64,000 nucleotides of DNA, taken from the NCBI GenBank assembly GCA_050633625.1, contig JBOEGW010000004.1, forward strand, positions 124,001-188,000. Direction: 5' to 3'. The stretch comes from JBOEGW01 sp050633625. GTDB lineage: Bacteria > Pseudomonadota > Alphaproteobacteria > Rhodobacterales > Rhodobacteraceae. The position numbers and the translations under genes are program-made. Shown one piece after another: positions 26,493 to 34,814 of this stretch (positions are counted from its first letter, which is position 1; every line of letters begins with the position of its first letter). Under the pieces are notes generated by a model. That model had not been told where the DNA came from and ran no database searches. It was given only the letters and a program-made list of their open reading frames with translations.

Positions 26493-27334
26493 AACTGATT
26501 ACGACTTTGGCCGATATGCGCAGCCTGCGCGACGAATGGCGCGGTGATGGGGCGCGCGTGGCAGTTGTGCCGACGATGGGCGCGCTTCATGCGGGGCATT
26601 TGTCATTGGTGGAGGCGGCCAAACAGGAAGCGGATCGCGTGGTGGCGTGGATTTTTGTCAATCCAATCCAGTTCAACAACGCTGACGACCTTGAAAAATA
26701 CCCGCGTCACCTGGAGGAGGATGCCGCAAAACTGCGCTCGGTTGGGGTTGATGCGCTCTATGCACCCGACGTTGGCGAAGTTTACCCGGATCAGTTTTCG
26801 ACGGGGGTCCGTGTGAGCGGTGTTTCGGAGGGGCTTTGTGGCGCGCATCGCCCGGGCCATTTTGATGGGGTTGCGACGGTTGTGACCAAGATTTTCACGC
26901 AAACCGGCGCGGATGTCGCGACCTTCGGGGAGAAAGATTTTCAACAGCTTCAGGTCGTGCGCCGGTTGGTGCGTGACTTGGACCTGCCGATTGAAATCAA
27001 AGGATGCGGCACGGTGCGCGAAGCCGATGGGCTTGCGCTGTCGTCGCGCAATGAACGGTTATCGGCGGACGAGCGATTGATCGCGCCCAAGATGCACCAA
27101 GCGATGCGCGCGGCAGGGGAAGCGATAGAGGCTGGCACGCCGGTGCCCGCCGCCCTTGGCGCGGCTCAGGCGATGATTCTCGCGGCTGGCTTTGGTGACG
27201 TTGAGTACCTGGAGTTGCGCGCCGAGGACGGGTTGGCGCCGATGACAACACTCGATCAGCCCGCGCGGTTGCTGGCGGCGGCAAGCCTTGGGGCGGTGCG
27301 ACTGATTGATAATATCGCGATTAGCCCTGCGTGA
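26489..27334 (+). CDS. panC: Pantothenate synthetase PanC
   Basis: A 281-residue enzyme that joins pantoate and beta-alanine using ATP. The nucleotidyltransferase motif HAGH is in VPTMGALHAGHLSLV. FVNPIQFNNADDLEKYPR, LCGAHRPGHFDGVATVV and FGEKDFQQLQVVRRLVRDL are all present, as is the second signature ALSSRNERLS. It follows panB with a 4-bp overlap. Its stop codon abuts that of the convergent DUF1523 gene with no spacing. Confidence 0.97.
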   Translation: MKLITTLADMRSLRDEWRGDGARVAVVPTMGALHAGHLSLVEAAKQEADRVVAWIFVNPIQFNNADDLEKYPRHLEEDAAKLRSVGVDALYAPDVGEVYPDQFSTGVRVSGVSEGLCGAHRPGHFDGVATVVTKIFTQTGADVATFGEKDFQQLQVVRRLVRDLDLPIEIKGCGTVREADGLALSSRNERLSADERLIAPKMHQAMRAAGEAIEAGTPVPAALGAAQAMILAAGFGDVEYLELRAEDGLAPMTTLDQPARLLAAASLGAVRLIDNIAISPA

Positions 27335-28009
27335 TTATTTGCTTTTCCAGCTGTTGATCCAGCGCGAAACCCGCCCGCGTTTTTCGTTGGTGTAGGCATC
27401 CACCTTTTCCCATGCATCGCGCGTGTCTTCCATCGCGGGGTCGATCTTCTGTTCACGAAACTGGCGCCACATAGCGCGCAGGAAAACAAATGCGACGATC
27501 AGACCGATGAAGAAAAAGATGTTGAACCACGGGATGATACGCACATCTGGTCCGGCGACTTCGCGCACGCCAATCGCATTGGGGTAGATGGTGAAAAAGC
27601 GATTGCGCCAGCCATAATGGGTGAGAACCACCCATTTTTCTTCATTCTGTGAAATGGCTGCCGAGGCTTGGGCTTGCAAATCAGAGCTGTCAAACTTGAA
27701 GTAGGGCGGCCAAATCCAGCCGGTGTCCTCATTGCGATAGACCATGACCCTTTCTTTGTCGCGCCGGATGAAGCCGAACAAGAAGGTCTTCTTTTTGACG
27801 GTGTTGATCAGACGAATGTCGCGGGTTGTCAGCTCTGCGTTGCCGCTGTCACTTTGGGCAAAAAACGGGCGGTTAACCCCGGAAAAGTCCATACGGATGA
27901 TTTCGGTGGAGGTGATGCGCGCAACGTCATGCTGCGGCAAGACATAGTGAAAAACTGCGAAGGCAAAGAGCGCAACGATCGCAAGCAGGGCATTTTTCAA
28001 GTATCTCAT
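27335..28009 (-). CDS. DUF1523-like membrane protein
   Basis: A 224-residue protein with an N-terminal membrane helix (residues ~4-22), a central soluble domain with YRNEDTGWIWPPYFKFDSSDL and VVLTHYGWRN, a second membrane helix (~168-188), and a charged C terminus. The pattern matches the alphaproteobacterial DUF1523 family, whose function is unknown. ATG 28009 with GAGG upstream is preferred over a longer form that would overlap the previous gene. It is the last of eight genes in the AAA+ ATPase operon. Confidence 0.75.
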   Translation of the reverse strand: MRYLKNALLAIVALFAFAVFHYVLPQHDVARITSTEIIRMDFSGVNRPFFAQSDSGNAELTTRDIRLINTVKKKTFLFGFIRRDKERVMVYRNEDTGWIWPPYFKFDSSDLQAQASAAISQNEEKWVVLTHYGWRNRFFTIYPNAIGVREVAGPDVRIIPWFNIFFFIGLIVAFVFLRAMWRQFREQKIDPAMEDTRDAWEKVDAYTNEKRGRVSRWINSWKSK

Positions 28010-28016
28010 AAGGGCC

Positions 28017-28292
28017 TCAATTTCCGTTCGTTGCAATCAGGATCACCGCGACTGCGATGGTGGGAATAACATAGACGAGTAGCACCAACTTTGGTCGCAA
28101 GCCATTGTTATATTTGTCCATTCCGTCATTCACATAGGCGGTTTTTGCGTCGATGTCAGCGCTTGTGGGATTGTCTTCATCCCATCGTTTTTCGAGGCGC
28201 TCTTTGCGGACCGAGCGCGAATACCAACTGATTGCGATATATACAACGCTGAGAAACAAAAAGCCGAAAACCACCAGTCGGATGAATGTCAT
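28017..28292 (-). CDS. Small two-helix membrane protein
   Basis: A 91-residue protein with membrane helices at about residues 4-22 and 68-88, joined by a charged loop (RSVRKERLEKRW, then DIDAKTAYVNDGMDKYNNGLRPK). No family is recognised. ATG 28292 overlaps the stop of the upstream gene by 4 bp (ATGA) and has GAGGAAG upstream. It lies 7 nt before the DUF1523-like gene. It is a membrane component of the AAA+ operon by context. Confidence 0.78.
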   Translation of the reverse strand: MTFIRLVVFGFLFLSVVYIAISWYSRSVRKERLEKRWDEDNPTSADIDAKTAYVNDGMDKYNNGLRPKLVLLVYVIPTIAVAVILIATNGN

Positions 28293-29653
28293 TGCGTCTT
28301 CCTCAGTGCGCCCCATGGGCTTATGATGTCGACAATATCAGGTTTTGCGGCCGGGGAAACCGGCTTGGATCTTGGCGATTTTGGCTCTCTTCCACCAAAT
28401 AGCGCGTCGCGTGCCTCTGCTTTGCTCGACAGGTAATCTGCTTCGAGAAAGGCGATAACATAGTCGCGTTTGGCCTCGCTCCATGTGCTGTACGCGGCGT
28501 AAAAAGCCTGTTTGTGGCAAATGAACAGCTGCCGAATATCGAGCGGCGAAAGCTCGGAGAGGAGCTGGTTAATGAGGTCTCGTTCGGGATGATCCGGGCG
28601 CGCGCGCAGGGTGTAGAAATAGGCGGGATCGGAGGACGAAATGCGCGGCCATTTCGCACCGTGCAACGCCCATCGCACTAATTCGTTGAGCTTGAGGAAC
28701 TCTTCTGGCAGGTCATTCCCCATTTTTTGCGCCAATCGGTGCAATGTGCGATGGTCGATGTCTTTGACGGCCAATCCGGCTCGTGTTGCCGCCTCGACAA
28801 GAATGAAATCCATTTTTTGACGAATGATCGACGCCCCGTCCACACCGCGCGCTTTGATCACAGGCTCGACCATGTCATTTGCGTCGAGGAAGGCGGCAAT
28901 CGCATTGCGGTCACTGAGATCCAACACAGCGTCAACTGCCAAATTTCCAAGCGTCGATTTGTCCATCACGCTGATGACAGCGGCCTTGTCGTCATCGCGA
29001 AACACATAAAGGCCGCCAAAGTGAGAAGTCCAAAAACTCTGCTGAATATAGGTAGATTTCGCCAAATCAATCGGTTGGCGGGTCACGTCCCCTGTGGTTT
29101 TCGCAAGTTCGATCATCTCTGCGATCAGGACATCGTCAAACCATGCGTCCTCTTGGGACTGAAAGACCTCGATCTTTGCGGCAAGTTTTTGCGCGCCCGC
29201 GACATGGCCTTGTGTGGTGTCAGCCATTACATTGATTTTGCGAATATCCAGAAGCCGAGCCGGTGAGGCCGCTTCAAATACCGAATTATCAAGCTCGCCC
29301 GCCACCGCATCATGCGCCGTCAACGCAAAAAGTTTGGCCTCATTGTCCTCGATAAAACGACGCAGAATTCCCCGTGAAGTCGAAAATTTGGCGTCCAAAA
29401 GCGGCGCGCTTTTTTGGTCGGTGTCCAGAATGATGAACATCCGGTTCACGCCGTTCGGGTTCAGGTACAACATATCGCCAAGCTCATCACCGATCTCAGG
29501 TGAAAAGCCAGAAATGTCGATGTAAAAGTCGTCCAGCTTTGTGCGCAATCCGGTCAGTTTTTCGAGAGCACGATTGTAGCGCTCAACGAGAGCTGGGCTG
29601 TCCACCCGCACCATATTGCCAAACATCAACCCTTTCTCGATGAGCCGTTTCAT
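28289..29653 (-). CDS. DUF6638-like soluble protein of the AAA+ operon
   Basis: A 454-residue protein without signal peptide or membrane helix. It begins MKRLIEKGLMFGNMVRV and contains DFYIDISGFSPEIGDELGD, an alpha/beta-like FIILDTDQKSAPLL stretch and a long helical C-terminal half (EFLKLNELVRWALHGAKWPR, LSPLDIRQLFICHKQAFYAAY). I recall this type as DUF6638, but cannot confirm it here; no catalytic motif is evident. ATG 29653 overlaps the stop of the preceding gene by 4 bp and has GGAGGAAAG upstream; the ATG at 29671 lacks a ribosome site. Confidence 0.78.
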   Translation of the reverse strand: MKRLIEKGLMFGNMVRVDSPALVERYNRALEKLTGLRTKLDDFYIDISGFSPEIGDELGDMLYLNPNGVNRMFIILDTDQKSAPLLDAKFSTSRGILRRFIEDNEAKLFALTAHDAVAGELDNSVFEAASPARLLDIRKINVMADTTQGHVAGAQKLAAKIEVFQSQEDAWFDDVLIAEMIELAKTTGDVTRQPIDLAKSTYIQQSFWTSHFGGLYVFRDDDKAAVISVMDKSTLGNLAVDAVLDLSDRNAIAAFLDANDMVEPVIKARGVDGASIIRQKMDFILVEAATRAGLAVKDIDHRTLHRLAQKMGNDLPEEFLKLNELVRWALHGAKWPRISSSDPAYFYTLRARPDHPERDLINQLLSELSPLDIRQLFICHKQAFYAAYSTWSEAKRDYVIAFLEADYLSSKAEARDALFGGREPKSPRSKPVSPAAKPDIVDIISPWGALRKTQ

Positions 29654-29976
29654 GCGCGCGCTTTCCTCCATGTGAGGAAAAACGTGAGCGCATAGGCGAA
29701 GATTGAAATGAGGGTCGAGATGAAACCAATCATTGGCAATTGCCCCTCACAAACCGCATTAGGGTCGCCACCACGTTGCTCAACAATCCAACCCGCCAGA
29801 ACCGGCAATTGCGCCGCGGCTTGGAGCACGACAAGGGTGATCAAAATTGTGATGAGCAGCACAGGAAACGGGGGCGGGCCAACAATGACCGACACCCTTC
29901 GCGCAACGGTGCGCGCGGTGATCACGATGATCAGAACCGCGACGATCAAGTGCGCAAGGATGGGGCCACAACTCAC
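29650..29976 (-). CDS. Small multi-helix membrane protein
   Basis: A 108-residue protein with three membrane segments (about residues 5-25, 37-65, 80-103) and a short loop EQRGGDPNAVCEGQLP. It starts with GTG at 29976, overlapping the ATPase stop codon by 4 bp (GTGA), with GGAGA at a proper distance. No known family is recognised. Its placement between the AAA+ ATPase and the DUF6638-like gene suggests a membrane anchor or target for them. Confidence 0.78.
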   Translation of the reverse strand: MSCGPILAHLIVAVLIIVITARTVARRVSVIVGPPPFPVLLITILITLVVLQAAAQLPVLAGWIVEQRGGDPNAVCEGQLPMIGFISTLISIFAYALTFFLTWRKARA

Positions 29977-31907
29977 GTTTTTGTCTCCAAATAGCGCCGT
30001 TTCGCTTCTTCTGTGAGGCCAAATTCCCGCACCATTTTGCCAATCGCAACTTCGTCGGATTTGTCAGCATACCGGAATTCGCTGTCGGCGTAGCGGTTGA
30101 TTTCCTGAATCACCATGTCCAGCGTGATCGGCTGGCGCAGCTCTTCGATCATGGCGCGTTTTCTGTCGTAATCCTTGAACAAAAACTCCTCCGGATTTTC
30201 CATCCATTCGTCCGGTAATTCGAAATCCATCGCCCTGACTTTCACGGCGTCAGTAATGTTTTTGATCGCGCGCCCGGTAAAGCGTGCGTCGGCTTCCTGA
30301 ATGCCTTTGAGATAGGTGCCAAGTTTGGCAATCGTGTCAAGCGCACCGATTTTTTGCTCAACCTTATCAAACACTTTGGCCAGCCCTTCCTCTTGTGGGC
30401 GGGCGTGGCTGTCGAAGCTTTGGGCGACAGCTCGCTTGATTTCTTGGGCCGCGTATAGCTCGTGATCTCCCATTGGGATATCGTGGTTTTTGCCCATCAA
30501 CAGTGCCAAAATATCAATATAATCTTCGCGCGTTTGCGGCCCATCGACCAAGAAGCGCGCTCCCGCACGTTGGCGTAGGGCATCATCGACGTTCTCTGGG
30601 TAGTTTGAAAACATCCCAAAGGTGCAATTGCCACGTACGACAGTGCCCGCGCCCGCGAAGGCTTCCATGAAAACAGCCGTCACTTCTTGTTGCCCGGCAG
30701 AGGATTGTCGATCGCCTCGTTTGCCAGCAATTTGGTCGATGTCATCAATCGTGCCAAAACCAATCACGTTCGGATCGAGCACATTTTGCACAAAAGCCTT
30801 GGCGTTTTGCCCGGATTTGCCTTGATAACTGTCGATGTTGTCGATGCCGAAATTTTGGTAGCGAAAGGCATAACCCGCCGCGCCGCAATACTCGTTGATC
30901 AACCCAGCCATCATTTGGATCAAGGTGGTTTTCCCAGTGCCTGGCGCGCCATCGCCCATGAAGGTAAAAATGAAGCCCCCAAGCTCGGCAAAAGGATTGA
31001 GTTTGCGGTCAAAATCATAGGCCATGAGCATTTTTGACAGCTTCATCGCTTGATATTTCGCGATGTGATTGCCCACCACCTGATGCGGCTTTTTGAACTG
31101 CATGGTGAGGGTCGTGCCGCGTGCTTTACGGGCTGGGGTGAACCCGGAAATCGTGAGATCATCGGCCTCGACTCGGAAATTTGCGCCCGAGAAGGCTTCG
31201 AGGCGTGGCGCGTTTTGCGCCCGCAGTGCAACCTTTTCCATCAGCTGTTCAGCAAAGGCGATGATTGTGGGAATGAGTTTTGTTTCGTCCTGTGCGAAGG
31301 TGGCAAGCTCTTGATCAAGCTCCCATAATGCCCCGTGCAGCGCGAGAGTTGCATTGTCTGTCAAGACTTCCTCAACCGCCCCAACTTCCACAGTCACCTC
31401 GGTCATATGCGGAGCGAGCAAAAATGCTGTGCTATTGGCAAAACTAGAGAGGGTGGCCAAAGCTTCGCCTGCCAAAAGCTCCGAAAACTCGCCCGTCTTG
31501 GCGTCACCCAATCCCCCGGAAAGGTTCTGTTTCTTAAGTGCCGTCAGCCCGGTTGCTTCGCTAAACCCTTCGCCCACCGTCAATGCAATCGCCAAGGCGC
31601 GGCGCAGCCCATGGAGCGCGGCCGCTTGTATGGGGGAGGTGATAGGATCGTCGTCATCACAGGCTTCAATACGGTCAATCAGCCCGATCCCCTCTGGGCG
31701 TGCCGTCGAACGTGTCACCAACCCCGGTGTTGTCGAGCGAAACCTGCGTGTGCGCACAACGCCAGGTGAGCGCTCAGCACGCGGAGCATCCTTGGGTTTC
31801 GCAATGCGCGGCGTATGATCTATGCCCTCAAGCATCGCCCCAGCGGCCTGGTAATGGGCGCGTATTTTGTCTTCGCGAAGTTCCATTTGATCGGCTGGTT
31901 GGCTCAT
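29973..31907 (-). CDS. AAA+ ATPase with long N-terminal domain
   Basis: A 644-residue protein. A ~310-residue helical N-terminal part of no recognised family precedes one AAA+ module. Walker A is GAPGTGKT (320-327). The Walker B region reads FGTIDDIDQIAGKRG (384-398), so the usual catalytic Glu is Asp389. A sensor-like Asn435 lies in MFSNYPENVDDAL, and candidate arginine fingers are Arg445, Arg447 and Arg451. The DID-x-I-x-G-K-R-G run resembles classical FtsH/p97-type AAA proteins, but there is no protease domain. Repeat copy c supplies AAGGAAAG before the ATG. It is the presumed motor of the eight-gene operon. Confidence 0.88.
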   Translation of the reverse strand: MSQPADQMELREDKIRAHYQAAGAMLEGIDHTPRIAKPKDAPRAERSPGVVRTRRFRSTTPGLVTRSTARPEGIGLIDRIEACDDDDPITSPIQAAALHGLRRALAIALTVGEGFSEATGLTALKKQNLSGGLGDAKTGEFSELLAGEALATLSSFANSTAFLLAPHMTEVTVEVGAVEEVLTDNATLALHGALWELDQELATFAQDETKLIPTIIAFAEQLMEKVALRAQNAPRLEAFSGANFRVEADDLTISGFTPARKARGTTLTMQFKKPHQVVGNHIAKYQAMKLSKMLMAYDFDRKLNPFAELGGFIFTFMGDGAPGTGKTTLIQMMAGLINEYCGAAGYAFRYQNFGIDNIDSYQGKSGQNAKAFVQNVLDPNVIGFGTIDDIDQIAGKRGDRQSSAGQQEVTAVFMEAFAGAGTVVRGNCTFGMFSNYPENVDDALRQRAGARFLVDGPQTREDYIDILALLMGKNHDIPMGDHELYAAQEIKRAVAQSFDSHARPQEEGLAKVFDKVEQKIGALDTIAKLGTYLKGIQEADARFTGRAIKNITDAVKVRAMDFELPDEWMENPEEFLFKDYDRKRAMIEELRQPITLDMVIQEINRYADSEFRYADKSDEVAIGKMVREFGLTEEAKRRYLETKT

Positions 31908-31913
31908 TCGTGC

Positions 31914-31961
31914 TTTCCTTGTTTTTCAAATACCTTGGGGGTCCGGGGGTGAAACCCCCGG
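31914..31961 (-). repeat. Intercistronic repeat, copy c (380-aa gene/AAA+ ATPase)
   Basis: On the minus strand it begins immediately after the TAG of the 380-residue gene with a hairpin (CCGGGGG, loop, CCCCCGG), continues ACCCCCAAGGTATTTGAAAAA and ends CAAGGAAA. Together with the next bases this gives AAGGAAAG 5 nt before the ATPase ATG. As with copies a and b, it fills the intercistronic gap. Confidence 0.8.
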
Positions 31962-33104
31962 CTACCTATAGCTCAAAACGCGCCCGCTTTGGCTGACGAC
32001 AAATTTGCGGACATCCCGAAATCCGGGCGGGTTCTTTTCGCTCAAAACTTGAAACGGGCGCTGTGGCAGAATGATGCTGCGATCTATCCTAGTCGCCCCC
32101 ATATCGGCCCCGCGTCCTGCAAAGGGATCAAGCTCAAAAATTTCCCGTTCCACCATGCCGAACCAGCCAGACTTCTCGTGTTCAACGCGCTCACTGACGA
32201 GGTCTTCCATCGTCCAAGCCAAAGCCCAGTCTTCACCGGGCGGCGATTTCGCCTCTTTCAACACATCGCGCAACGGGCCGGCTTGTTCCGTAAAGCTATG
32301 CGAATACATGGGTCCAACGTGAATCCGCCGCATCCGCTTTGGGTGGAGATCGTCAAAATCGCGATCAAATCCGCCAGCGATCGTTACGAGCTTCAGCCCG
32401 GCGACGGCCTGTGCCATCAAATGCGATTGCACCTCGGGCCATCGCCGTTCATCTTTTGGGAGCGCAACCTTGCCCGTATCCTCGACCTCCATCATATAGA
32501 TGATCGGAATGTTGAGCGTACTGTCATACACGGCCCAATGCAGAAGATACTTGCGCCGCGGAACCCGCCCTTCTGCGAGAGTGCCAAGCCAAACAACATC
32601 CGGGTCCATTTGCGGCCAAAACAGATCGCCACGCACCATCTCTTGATAATATAAACGCTGGCTCATCGCGTATTGCAGCCGCGTGGGCACGTTTAAGTTC
32701 CCTACGATTTCCTTAATCATGCGGGTCTTGAGTTCGGCTTCGCTTGGCAGGGACTTCAGGTGTTTTTCGACCTGGACCGCATCCGCTGCCATCTGAAGCA
32801 TTTCGCCGTGAACCGGAAAGCCGCTTTCGGTCCGATCAAAAGTCAGCCCACGCGGGCCAAGCCCATCCACACGCCCGACCATATGGTATTTATTGGCGAG
32901 CGCGCGAAAGGTGAAACCAAGGGCAATCAGGTAGCGCGCCAGGACGTCCACTTCCATTTTGGAAAGCGTGCCTTCTGCTTCCATCGTGGCAGCAACGCGG
33001 GCCAAATGGGCGGTGATTGCGCGAAATTTCGCAAAATACCGTCGTGTGACGCCGCCGTCGCCTATGCTCAAATGATCGCGCGTTTGTTCGGGGTTCAGGC
33101 TCAT
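31962..33104 (-). CDS. Soluble hypothetical protein of the AAA+ operon
   Basis: A 380-residue protein with no signal peptide or membrane helix and no motif I recognise. It has a helical N-terminal half (RYFAKFRAITAHLARVAATM, then DVLARYLIALGFTFRALANKY) and a more beta-rich second half (YLLHWAVYDSTLNIPIIYMME, VGPMYSHSFTEQAG). Conserved-looking charged and aromatic runs suggest an enzyme or scaffold, but none can be named. It overlaps the preceding small membrane gene by 4 bp. Confidence 0.8.
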   Translation of the reverse strand: MSLNPEQTRDHLSIGDGGVTRRYFAKFRAITAHLARVAATMEAEGTLSKMEVDVLARYLIALGFTFRALANKYHMVGRVDGLGPRGLTFDRTESGFPVHGEMLQMAADAVQVEKHLKSLPSEAELKTRMIKEIVGNLNVPTRLQYAMSQRLYYQEMVRGDLFWPQMDPDVVWLGTLAEGRVPRRKYLLHWAVYDSTLNIPIIYMMEVEDTGKVALPKDERRWPEVQSHLMAQAVAGLKLVTIAGGFDRDFDDLHPKRMRRIHVGPMYSHSFTEQAGPLRDVLKEAKSPPGEDWALAWTMEDLVSERVEHEKSGWFGMVEREIFELDPFAGRGADMGATRIDRSIILPQRPFQVLSEKNPPGFRDVRKFVVSQSGRVLSYR

Positions 33105-33427
33105 GTTGACGTCCCTTTAAGCGGTCGCAACACGAATTTGATCGGGGTAGAGATGAGCCACCACACCCCCCGTACCAGCCCCGTAAGTAGGTCAAATAAA
33201 ACAGGAAACTCATCCGCGATATAGGAGAGTGCCTTGATAAAGCCGATTAAAAACAGCGCGATGCCGCGAAGGATGCCAAACGGCCCGGTGAGATCAACAC
33301 TGCCAAACAGAGCAAACTCAATCGCGAAACTCGCCGCAATCCCAATCGCAGCGAAAACGCCGAGCGAAAACCAATTCACGCGCAGCTTCGCGGCGAGATC
33401 TTCGTCATGTCCAGCGTCTAGAGTCAT
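33101..33427 (-). CDS. Small membrane protein of the AAA+ operon
   Basis: A 108-residue protein with hydrophobic helices at roughly residues 20-42, 48-70 and 76-95 and basic C-terminal LRPLKG. The N terminus is charged and cytoplasmic-looking (TLDAGHDEDLAAKLRVNW). No family is recognised. It is the second gene of the operon, 142 bp after the coiled-coil gene, and is coupled to the 380-residue gene by ATGA. Confidence 0.75.
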   Translation of the reverse strand: MTLDAGHDEDLAAKLRVNWFSLGVFAAIGIAASFAIEFALFGSVDLTGPFGILRGIALFLIGFIKALSYIADEFPVLFDLLTGLVRGVWWLISTPIKFVLRPLKGTST

Positions 33428-33569
33428 GGGTGTCCTGTATTACGGGCTGATGCGCCACATAAGTGGTTGTTCACGAAAGGGTCGCCGAGGTGAACATGCG
33501 CATAGCTATTAGGGCGCGCTGTCGTTTGTGTCGCGCATCGTTTGTTTGTCTGGGCGAGGGGGCGCATGT

Positions 33570-34649
33570 TTAGCCGCCGTAGAGGTTCTTGTCGTGCTTT
33601 TCAACGATCTCGGAGAAGCGCCGCGCAAAGCGTTCGTCGGCCTTGGCTTTGGCTTCGAGCACGTCACGCGCAAAGACCATATGATCCTCGTGGGCTTCCA
33701 TCATGTCGGCCATTTTTTGGTTCGTCGCGGTGCCTATTGCGGCCATTGCGGTTTGGGCTTCTTGGTCGGTTTCAACGCCGATTTCGTTGATCCTATGGGC
33801 CACATCTTGTTGCTGCGCTGTTTTGAGCGATTTGGACAATGCGTCATAGAGAACCACACGTTGCTGCGTGTCTGTTTGCAATTTGTTGATCAAAACCATC
33901 TGTGTCGCGGCTTGGTTTTGCAAACTGTCGACCCAGGTTTTGCCTTTCTCGATATAGCGTTCCAGGGTTTGCGACAGCGCCAATTTGACTTGTTCTTGCT
34001 GCACCATTTCATTGTATTTGGTGTTGAGGTCCGCAAGTTCGGTTTCGAGTTTCGTGCGCGCGGCGGCGTCCTGCTCCACGGAGATTTTGTTTTCGAGCGT
34101 AATGATCGCCGGGTCCATCGCTTGAATTTCAGTGCGCAGGGCTTCCAATTCACCAACTGTGAATTCGCGCTCATCAAGGGTCGCTGTCAAATTGGTTTCG
34201 ACACGCTCTTTTTGCTCGTTGAGCATTTCGAGCTGGCCTTCCAGCAGCTTCACGATGACATCCGATTTGCCGATCAAATCTTGAAGTTTGTCATCAATGG
34301 ATGCGGTGCGCATACGCTCTTGGCGCATGGATTCTGACTTGCCCTTGGAGAAAATGCCAATCAGTTTTTCCATGCCGTTCTTTTCGCGCATCTCACTGAA
34401 ATCTTGCGAAAATCCGGCGGTTACATCGTCCAGCCCCATGATCAATTCTGCGATATTCGCGTTCATCACCTGCGTGTGCGCATGCACGTCTTCGAGGGTG
34501 GCGTTTTCAATGTCGACGGAAATATCCGCGCCACTGTCCATCTTGCTACGTGCCGTCTCAATTCGGGTTGTGAGCTCGGAAATCTTGGCCTGAGCCTCTG
34601 CGACTTGCGTCTGTGAATCTTTAATCTGCGCATCCAAATTGCTAGCCAT
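33570..34649 (-). CDS. Long coiled-coil protein, possibly TelA-like
   Basis: A 359-residue, almost wholly helical protein with heptad-type coiled coils around residues 5-45, 120-240 and 255-350, Gln/Glu/Lys-rich and without membrane segments. The order of helices, with a central GIFSKGKSES segment followed by IDDKLQDLIGKSDVIVKLLEGQLEML, recalls TelA (toxic anion resistance) proteins. The similarity is weak by eye and not claimed as homology. It is the first gene of the minus-strand operon, behind a sigma-70-like promoter. A filament- or scaffold-forming partner of the AAA+ ATPase is a reasonable hypothesis. Confidence 0.78.
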   Translation of the reverse strand: MASNLDAQIKDSQTQVAEAQAKISELTTRIETARSKMDSGADISVDIENATLEDVHAHTQVMNANIAELIMGLDDVTAGFSQDFSEMREKNGMEKLIGIFSKGKSESMRQERMRTASIDDKLQDLIGKSDVIVKLLEGQLEMLNEQKERVETNLTATLDEREFTVGELEALRTEIQAMDPAIITLENKISVEQDAAARTKLETELADLNTKYNEMVQQEQVKLALSQTLERYIEKGKTWVDSLQNQAATQMVLINKLQTDTQQRVVLYDALSKSLKTAQQQDVAHRINEIGVETDQEAQTAMAAIGTATNQKMADMMEAHEDHMVFARDVLEAKAKADERFARRFSEIVEKHDKNLYGG

Positions 34650-34693
34650 CTGTCCCCATAATCCTCTAAGTTAATGCGTGTAACATTAAGGTG

Positions 34694-34721
34694 TATTTAT
34701 GTGAGATTACCGCGATTGCAA
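34694..34721 (-). promoter_or_regulatory. Candidate sigma-70 promoter of the AAA+ operon
   Basis: On the minus strand, TTGCAA (34721-34716), a 16-nt spacer and TAAATA (34699-34694) form a good -35/-10 pair, giving a leader of about 40 nt before the coiled-coil gene start at 34649. Confidence 0.55.
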
Positions 34722-34779
34722 GGGTTTGCCACCTGTTAAACGGGTATTTCTCACGAAATCTTCTAGGTGCGCTCGCGTG

Positions 34780-34808
34780 TTGTGCCCTGCCTGAAACGAC
34801 CCTAAGCT
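34780..34808 (+). promoter_or_regulatory. Candidate leaderless promoter of the M20 gene
   Basis: TTGTGC (34780-34785), 17-nt spacer, TAAGCT (34803-34808), then only 6 nt to the ATG at 34815. There is no Shine-Dalgarno. The geometry would start transcription at or next to the A of the start codon. Confidence 0.55.
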
Positions 34809-34814
34809 GGCGGC

